A stretch of DNA of 18,951 bases from contig JANXXV010000126.1 of NCBI GenBank assembly GCA_025350445.1, forward strand, positions 1-18,951, in the 5' to 3' direction. Source of the DNA: Bryobacteraceae bacterium. GTDB taxonomy: Bacteria; Acidobacteriota; Terriglobia; Bryobacterales; Bryobacteraceae. The position numbers and the translations under genes were made by a program. Under the pieces are notes generated by a model. The model was not told where the DNA came from, did no database searches, and saw nothing but the letters and a program-made list of their open reading frames with translations. This document shows, one piece after another, positions 14,521 to 18,951 of this stretch (the stretch's first letter is position 1; every line of letters begins with the position of its first letter).

Positions 14521-15758
14521 TGGGATTCTCCTACGAAAACAAGACGCTTCATTGCGACCAGGTATCGCTGGCCGATATCGCCGAGTCGGCGGGCACGCCG
14601 TGCTACGTGTACTCGGCCGGCGACATTCTGGAACGCTATCACGCCTACGACCAGGCCTTCGGCAGTCATCCGCATCAGGTCTGCTATGCCGTCAAGGCAA
14701 ACTCAAATCTCTCGCTGCTGCGGTTGCTGGCGGATGCCGGCGGAGGCTTCGACATCGTATCCGGGGGCGAACTCTATCGGGTGCTGCAGGCCGGGGGCGA
14801 CCCGGCGAAGACCGTATTCGCCGGTGTTGGCAAGACGGCTGAAGAGATCGAGTACGCCCTCTCGAATAAGATCCACACCTTCAATTGCGAGTCCGAAGCT
14901 GAACTGGAATTGATCGACGGCCTGGCGCGAAAGCACGGCGTCACGGCGCGCGCGGGACTGCGGGTGAATCCCGACGTGGACGCCGCCACGCATCCCTACA
15001 TTTCCACCGGCCTGCGTGAGCATAAGTTTGGCGTCGATATCTCGGAAGTGGAAGCCGTCTACGCGCGGGCCAAGGGGCTGTGCAACATCGCGCTCGAAGG
15101 CGTGAGTTGCCACATCGGTTCGCAGTTGCTGGACACCGGCCCGATGATGGAGACGGTAGACAAGATGCTGGCGCTGGTTGGCCGTTTACGGGCTAATGGA
15201 ATTCCGATCAGGCATCTGGATCTGGGCGGCGGCCTCGGAGTCGCCTATAAGCCGGAGGACAAGGCGCCCGGCATCGCCGAAGTAGTTTCCGCTATCGCGA
15301 GCAAAGTGGACGGCCACAACCTCAAGATCATGGTGGAACCGGGCCGCAGCATCGTTGGCGCCGCGGGCGTTCTGCTGACACGCGTGCTGTTCCGCAAGCA
15401 GACGCCGCGCAAGGAGTTCATTGTGGTGGATGCCGCCATGAACGACCTGATCCGTCCGGCGCTGTATCAATCGCACCACGAAATTATTCCGGTCGAAGAG
15501 CCATCGGAAGACCAAGCGATGCTTGCCGATGTGGTTGGCCCAGTCTGCGAGACGGGAGATTTCCTGGCGCGCAATCGCGAGATGCCGCCGGTGCTGCCGG
15601 GCGCACTGATGGCTGTCTGCACGGCGGGCGCGTATGGCTTCGTGCTGTCGTCCAACTACAATTCCCGGCCTCGCGTGGCGGAGGTGCTGGTGGAAGGCGC
15701 AACGTGGCGCATCGTTCGCCGGCGGGAAACGCTGGAAGATCTGATCAGGGGAGAATAG
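14520..15758 (+). CDS. lysA: Diaminopimelate decarboxylase
   Basis: LysA removes the D-carboxyl of meso-diaminopimelate to make L-lysine, using pyridoxal phosphate. At 412 residues it is full length. Lys59 in VCYAVKANSN is the cofactor Lys. FDIVSGGELYR, GLREHKFGVD, CHIGSQLLDTGP, LDLGGGLGVAY and MVEPGRSIVGAAG are family motifs, and VCETGDFL carries the Cys/Glu that complete the neighbouring active site. The ATG at 14520 overlaps the phosphatase stop; the longer frame reaching 14460 runs into that gene and is not needed. No other lysine-pathway gene is adjacent. The chromate-transporter half follows after two bases. Confidence 0.95.
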   Translation: MGFSYENKTLHCDQVSLADIAESAGTPCYVYSAGDILERYHAYDQAFGSHPHQVCYAVKANSNLSLLRLLADAGGGFDIVSGGELYRVLQAGGDPAKTVFAGVGKTAEEIEYALSNKIHTFNCESEAELELIDGLARKHGVTARAGLRVNPDVDAATHPYISTGLREHKFGVDISEVEAVYARAKGLCNIALEGVSCHIGSQLLDTGPMMETVDKMLALVGRLRANGIPIRHLDLGGGLGVAYKPEDKAPGIAEVVSAIASKVDGHNLKIMVEPGRSIVGAAGVLLTRVLFRKQTPRKEFIVVDAAMNDLIRPALYQSHHEIIPVEEPSEDQAMLADVVGPVCETGDFLARNREMPPVLPGALMAVCTAGAYGFVLSSNYNSRPRVAEVLVEGATWRIVRRRETLEDLIRGE

Positions 15759-15760
15759 CC

Positions 15761-16306
15761 GTGGCCGGGCCGCCGCTTCGCGAAATTGGGAGAATCTTCT
15801 TCCGCACCGGCAACGTCACGTTTGGAAGTGGCGCGGCCTCCACCGTGCTGCTCCGCGAGGAGATCGTCGAGAAACGCGGGTGGCTCGGCAAGGACCAGTT
15901 CGCACTCTGCTACGCGCTGGCCCGAGTGACTCCGGGCACCAATCTGTTCGCGCTCTTCAGTGCGGCGGGCTGGTATTTGCGTGGATGGCCGGGCGCCATT
16001 GTGGCAATTGTCGCGGCCTCGCTGCCGGCGTCCATCGTGGTCATATTGTTGACTCTGGGCTACCTCGCCATTTACACAAGCCGTCTGGGGCAGGCGGCCA
16101 TCATTGGCGCGATGGCTGCGGTGGTGGGAACCATCATCGCCGGCGCATGGCTTCTGATCGAGCCGGACATCCTTTCGCGAAACTGGTTTCGTACGGTAAC
16201 GTTGGTGGCCGGCTCGATAATTCTGTCGCTCGGTTTCAGTGTGCCGCCGATCCCGATTGTCGGCCTGGCCGCGCTGACAGGCTTCTTCTGGCAGGATTCG
16301 AAATGA
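15761..16306 (+). CDS. chrA: Chromate transporter family protein, first half (short-chain CHR)
   Basis: A 181-residue protein starting at GTG 15761 with AGGGGAG (15747-15753) upstream. Longer readings overlap lysA and were rejected. One CHR domain is present: FRTGNVTFGSG, VEKRGWLGKDQFA, RVTPGTNLFALFSAAGWYL and then four or five hydrophobic helices. The usual GGPAAH motif is replaced by GSGAAS. Short CHR proteins work as antiparallel pairs and are credited with chromate efflux, though many distant members have unknown substrates, so chromate is only a family-level guess. It overlaps the next gene by ATGA. Confidence 0.8.
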   Translation: MAGPPLREIGRIFFRTGNVTFGSGAASTVLLREEIVEKRGWLGKDQFALCYALARVTPGTNLFALFSAAGWYLRGWPGAIVAIVAASLPASIVVILLTLGYLAIYTSRLGQAAIIGAMAAVVGTIIAGAWLLIEPDILSRNWFRTVTLVAGSIILSLGFSVPPIPIVGLAALTGFFWQDSK

Positions 16307-16821
16307 GCGTGCTGTTGCTTTACTTCCTGTTCCTGAAAGCGACCGTAACATCGTTCAACGGCCCATCTTCGTTGCCCATCCTGCGCGAAGACCTGGTGGT
16401 GCGCCGCCAGATTCTGACGGACCGGCAGTTGAATGCGGCGGTGGTGGCGGGCCGTTGCGCGCCCGGACCGATGGGGATCTACGTGGTAAGCGTGGGGTAC
16501 TTCATTGCGGGGCTGCCGGGAGCCTTCGCCGGATGGCTGGCAATGATCACCCCTGCATTCCTGATCGTTCCGTTGCTGCGATACGTGGGAGGCAAAGCGG
16601 AGCACCCGCGAGTTCGAAGCACTTTGCAAGCCGTGGTAATCGCCAGTGCAGGATTGATTCTAAGTTCGGCGAAGCCGCTGGCGCTGGATGCCATCACCGG
16701 ACTGTTGCCGCTGGGAATCCTGATCGGGTCGATCGCACTGCTGGTGATGACCAGGATCGAAACAGTCTGGGTAATCGCCGGGGCGGCGATCTTCGCTTGT
16801 GTAGTTAAAGCCGTTTCTTAA
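16303..16821 (+). CDS. chrA: Chromate transporter family protein, second half (short-chain CHR)
   Basis: A 172-residue protein with an ATG at 16303 inside the stop of the previous gene. It starts MSVLLLYFLFLKATVTSFNG, followed by SSLPILREDLVVRRQILTDR and GRCAPGPMGIYVVSVGYFIAG, matching the second CHR domain; about five membrane helices follow. Together the two genes equal one full ChrA split in two. The pair ends the run starting at 11235, and the fucosidase gene converges on it. Function beyond anion transport cannot be assigned. Confidence 0.8.
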   Translation: MSVLLLYFLFLKATVTSFNGPSSLPILREDLVVRRQILTDRQLNAAVVAGRCAPGPMGIYVVSVGYFIAGLPGAFAGWLAMITPAFLIVPLLRYVGGKAEHPRVRSTLQAVVIASAGLILSSAKPLALDAITGLLPLGILIGSIALLVMTRIETVWVIAGAAIFACVVKAVS

Positions 16822-16995
16822 CCGCATGGGGAAAGGCTTGGCGGCGGGGCGGGCCAGGGGTCTGACCAATTTTGGCTTTGGCCGGTTGCGCCTTGTCAAT
16901 TAGTGGACGGGACTTCAGGTCCCCGGCTTGAGCAGGTGGCAGGCTTGCGGTTGAATGTGCCTTGGTTCGACCGGGTATCCGCTGAGAAGACGGCC

Positions 16996-18435
16996 TCAGT
17001 CCCGCACAAGCTGTTGGGGCGCCGGGGTTATTTTCAGGGCGGCTGCGTACGGGCCGTTTTGCCGGGCCTTCACTATCATGTCGCGGCCTGCTTGCTGCCA
17101 CCCGAGAGGTCCGTTGCGGCCCAGCATTTCCACTGTGGTGGATTCGGCTGCGTAGACGTTTGGCACGCGGATGGTGTCGCCGGTGGAGGGCTTCAGCAGG
17201 AACGCGTACACGGTGTTTTCTTTGCGCGTGAAGCGGATGTCGGCGTCCTTGTCCTTGGCCGCTGAGCGGATCCAGGGCTTCGTATCGAAGATGCCTTCGC
17301 CATGCACCGCCAGCCACTTGCCCAGCGTAGTTAGGCGATCCTTCTGAATGTCGCTGATACTGCCATCCGGCCTTGGTCCGACGTTCAACAACAGGTTGCC
17401 GTTCTTGCTTACGATGTCAATCAGCAATTCAATCAACTTGTCCGAGGCGATGACGTGCTCCGGACCCTCGATCTGGTTGTAGCCGAAGCTGAACCCCAGG
17501 CCGCGGCAGCTCTCCCATTTCTTCTCGACGATGGTCTCGTAGCGCGAGTACTCGGGGGTGGTGAAGTCGAAGTGATCGCGGCCGAAGCGGTTGTTGACGA
17601 GACCTTCTTTGTCGCGATTGTAGAAGTCGCTGAAGAGTTTTTCGAGACGGCCGGCGCGCGGGTAGCCTATGTCGTTCCACAATACCGCCGGCTGGTAGCG
17701 GTCCATCAATTCGTTCCAGTGCGCATCGGCGTAGTCCGCGTACTGCCGGGTCTGCAACACGGTTCCGGCCACATCGGCTAGAGTCGCCACCGGACGTTTT
17801 TCAAAAGTCCAGTCGAGACCGCCTGAGTAATAGAGGCCCATTTTCATCCCCGCGCCGCGCACGGCGTGTGTCAAGTCTCCGACTAGATCGCGGCCGATCA
17901 GAGGGAGATCGGGCTTGACGGGGTTCTTCACGCGCGAAGGCCACAACGTAAATCCGTCGTGATGCTTTGTGGTGAGCACTACGTAGCGCGCGCCTACTGA
18001 GCGAAATAGCGACGCCCAGGAATCGGGGTCCCATTTCTTGTTCTCCTCATTGAAGGTGGCGGCAAAGCGGTAGTAGTCGAAATCGGCTCCGTAGGTGGAT
18101 ACGTGGTGTTTGTAGGCCGAGGACTCCTTGAGGCGGATGGAATTCAGGTACCACTCGGCATAGGGATTCTGATAGAACCATTTGCTCCAATCGACCTTGC
18201 CCAGTTCTCCGGAAGGCTGCGCCCAGGCGGGTACGGAGTACAAGCCCCAGTGGACGAAGATGCCGAGCTTTGCGTTGCTGAACCAGGCGGGAAGAGGGTG
18301 AAGGCGGAGGGAATCCCACGTCGGTTCGTATTTGGATGGGGGACCGGGCGGGCCGAATTGCGCTGGCAGGGAGATGGCGCTGAGCGCGCCTGCGCCCAGG
18401 ACTTGCGTGAAGCTACGGCGGGAATGGAGAGTCAT
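16996..18435 (-). CDS. Tat-exported GH29 alpha-L-fucosidase
   Basis: GH29 enzymes hydrolyse alpha-linked L-fucose with retention of configuration. The start at ATG 18435 puts HSRRSFTQVLGAGALSAI in the right place for a Tat signal; GTG 18456 and ATG 18447 are upstream alternatives. Family motifs are AKLGIFVHWGLYSVPAW, LTTKHHDGFTLWPS, MKMGLYYSGGLDW, AVLWNDIGYP and GNLLLNVGPRPDG. The Asp in LWND (residue 255 from the chosen start) is the expected nucleophile. The length of 479 residues suits a catalytic domain with a small C-terminal beta domain. Export implies action on plant, algal or microbial polysaccharide outside the cytoplasm. A divergent Gfo/Idh-family gene lies about 340 bases upstream, consistent with a sugar-use cluster. 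Specific linkage is unknown. Confidence 0.93.
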   Translation of the reverse strand: MTLHSRRSFTQVLGAGALSAISLPAQFGPPGPPSKYEPTWDSLRLHPLPAWFSNAKLGIFVHWGLYSVPAWAQPSGELGKVDWSKWFYQNPYAEWYLNSIRLKESSAYKHHVSTYGADFDYYRFAATFNEENKKWDPDSWASLFRSVGARYVVLTTKHHDGFTLWPSRVKNPVKPDLPLIGRDLVGDLTHAVRGAGMKMGLYYSGGLDWTFEKRPVATLADVAGTVLQTRQYADYADAHWNELMDRYQPAVLWNDIGYPRAGRLEKLFSDFYNRDKEGLVNNRFGRDHFDFTTPEYSRYETIVEKKWESCRGLGFSFGYNQIEGPEHVIASDKLIELLIDIVSKNGNLLLNVGPRPDGSISDIQKDRLTTLGKWLAVHGEGIFDTKPWIRSAAKDKDADIRFTRKENTVYAFLLKPSTGDTIRVPNVYAAESTTVEMLGRNGPLGWQQAGRDMIVKARQNGPYAAALKITPAPQQLVRD

Positions 18436-18772
18436 TGCTGGGTGCATTGATAGCACGATTATTGCTCCAGAGCAACTCTGGCGTTGTGGTGACTTAATTA
18501 GGGAGCGGCGGAAGGGCGGAGAGTGCTTAAATATGGCTTTGTTTTGGAACTCGCGCCGCCCCTACACGCCGATGGAAAACTGGAGAATGCCGTGCGTTGG
18601 CTTTGGATATGTTCCGAAGGGGATTGCGAGTTTCGGCATTGGGTGGCGCCGGGGACGGGCCTTGGGAAGAGCCGGACGGGGGCGTCCGGCGCGGTTCAGG
18701 GGAACCGCCGTCCTCGGTTCAGATCTACAATGGAAGCCACGGTTTGGTTTATTAGACACGGAGATTTTATCT
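18436..18772. other. 337-base divergent control region between fucosidase and oxidoreductase genes
   Basis: The region holds no convincing gene; an open frame at 18523-18867 overlaps the next gene in another frame and has no family look. Near the fucosidase start, CCAGAG-CAA-CTCTGG (18467-18481) is a perfect 6-bp inverted repeat that could be an operator. Two GC-rich hairpins lie at 18671-18708. GGAG at 18760-18763 is the ribosome-binding site for the oxidoreductase. Clear -35/-10 pairs were not found. Confidence 0.5.
18671..18708 (+). repeat. Tandem perfect GC-rich hairpins in the leader of the oxidoreductase gene
   Basis: GCCGGACG (18671-18678) pairs with CGTCCGGC (18683-18690) around GGGG. 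Immediately after, GCGGTTC (18691-18697) pairs with GAACCGC (18702-18708) around AGGG. Both stems are perfect (8 and 7 bp), abut without spacer and have G-rich 4-base loops. They could be a REP-like repeat, a leader RNA structure or an attenuator; no T tract follows. Confidence 0.6.
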
Positions 18773-18951
18773 ATGACGATGGCACGGAGAGATTTGCTGC
18801 GCGGCACGGCCGCGGCGGTTACTGCCGCTTCGTATTCCCGGATTTTGGGAGCGAACGACAAGATTAATTTAGGCGTGATTGGATGCGGGGATCGCGGCAA
18901 TCTGGACATGACGCAGTTCCTGCAGAACCCGGCGGTGCAGGTTACGGCGCT
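18773..18951 (+). CDS. Gfo/Idh/MocA-family oxidoreductase with Tat signal, 3' end outside window
   Basis: Only the first 59 residues are visible. MARRDLLRGTAAAVTAAS is a twin-arginine signal. NDKINLGVIGCGDRGNLDM then begins a Rossmann fold with the GxGxxG nucleotide motif (GCGDRG). That combination is typical of the exported Gfo/Idh/MocA proteins common in Acidobacteria and Planctomycetes, some of which act as glycosidases or sugar oxidoreductases with tightly bound NAD. ATG 18773 with GGAG nine bases before it was chosen; ATG 18779 is a second in-frame choice. It is divergent from the fucosidase and may share sugar substrates with it. Confidence 0.82.
   Translation, partial: MTMARRDLLRGTAAAVTAASYSRILGANDKINLGVIGCGDRGNLDMTQFLQNPAVQVTA

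Noticed and set aside
15656..16351. 231-codon minus-strand open frame
   Set aside because: It is antisense to the chromate-transporter half and the lysA end, and is rich in Arg, Gly, His and Gln without any motif.
16909..16923. GGGAC-TTCAG-GTCCC hairpin between the convergent transporter and fucosidase genes
   Set aside because: A 5-bp stem without a T tract is too weak to call as a terminator in GC-rich DNA.

Overview
The window looks like chromosomal DNA from a GC-rich soil Acidobacterium, most like the Bryobacterales / Candidatus Solibacter group. That placement is an inference from gene style: Tat-exported sugar enzymes, decayed PknB-type kinases, PIN toxin-antitoxin pairs, a fucosidase next to a Gfo/Idh-type oxidoreductase, and a GAF-PP2C phosphatase in a housekeeping operon. 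No rRNA, tRNA or CRISPR array was seen.

Bases 1-3615 (+): two overlapping enolase-superfamily genes come first. The first is cut by the window edge and lacks key active-site residues; the second is an apparently intact Tat-exported dehydratase. They are followed by a wrecked Ser/Thr kinase gene, disrupted by a 165-bp element with 15-bp perfect terminal inverted repeats and a 5-bp target duplication. The kinase remnant ends where a VapBC-type toxin-antitoxin pair begins. Bases 3682-6149 (-): a small secreted protein of unknown function and a FAD-dependent oxidoreductase whose C-terminus is displaced by a one-base frameshift. Bases 6329-7105 (+): a collapsed emrA/emrB drug-efflux remnant.

Bases 7117-8472 (+) hold the most notable gene. 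It is a radical SAM protein with a B12-binding-like N-terminus whose reading frame reaches TGT-TGA-GCA-GAA-CCA, that is Cys-Sec-Ala-Glu-Pro if the TGA is read as selenocysteine, and continues eleven sense codons to TAA. A 6-bp hairpin with a 5-nt loop sits at the spacing expected of a bacterial SECIS element. This matches the CUAEP/CCAEP-tail radical SAM (seleno)protein family as I remember it. A conventional gene call would stop the protein at the TGA.

Bases 8612-10853 (+): a small unknown protein, a DUF4118-type membrane histidine kinase with an altered G1 box, and a CheY-like receiver lacking its phosphoacceptor Asp. Bases 11235-16821 (+): a tightly packed likely operon of an RpiB-like isomerase, deoC, a GAF-GAF-PP2C phosphatase, lysA and a split pair of chromate-transporter halves. 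The isomerase and aldolase carry N-terminal extensions resembling those of sugar-phosphate bacterial-microcompartment enzymes. Bases 16996-18435 (-) encode a Tat-exported GH29 alpha-L-fucosidase. Bases 18773-18951 (+) start a Tat-exported Gfo/Idh/MocA-family oxidoreductase that runs off the window.
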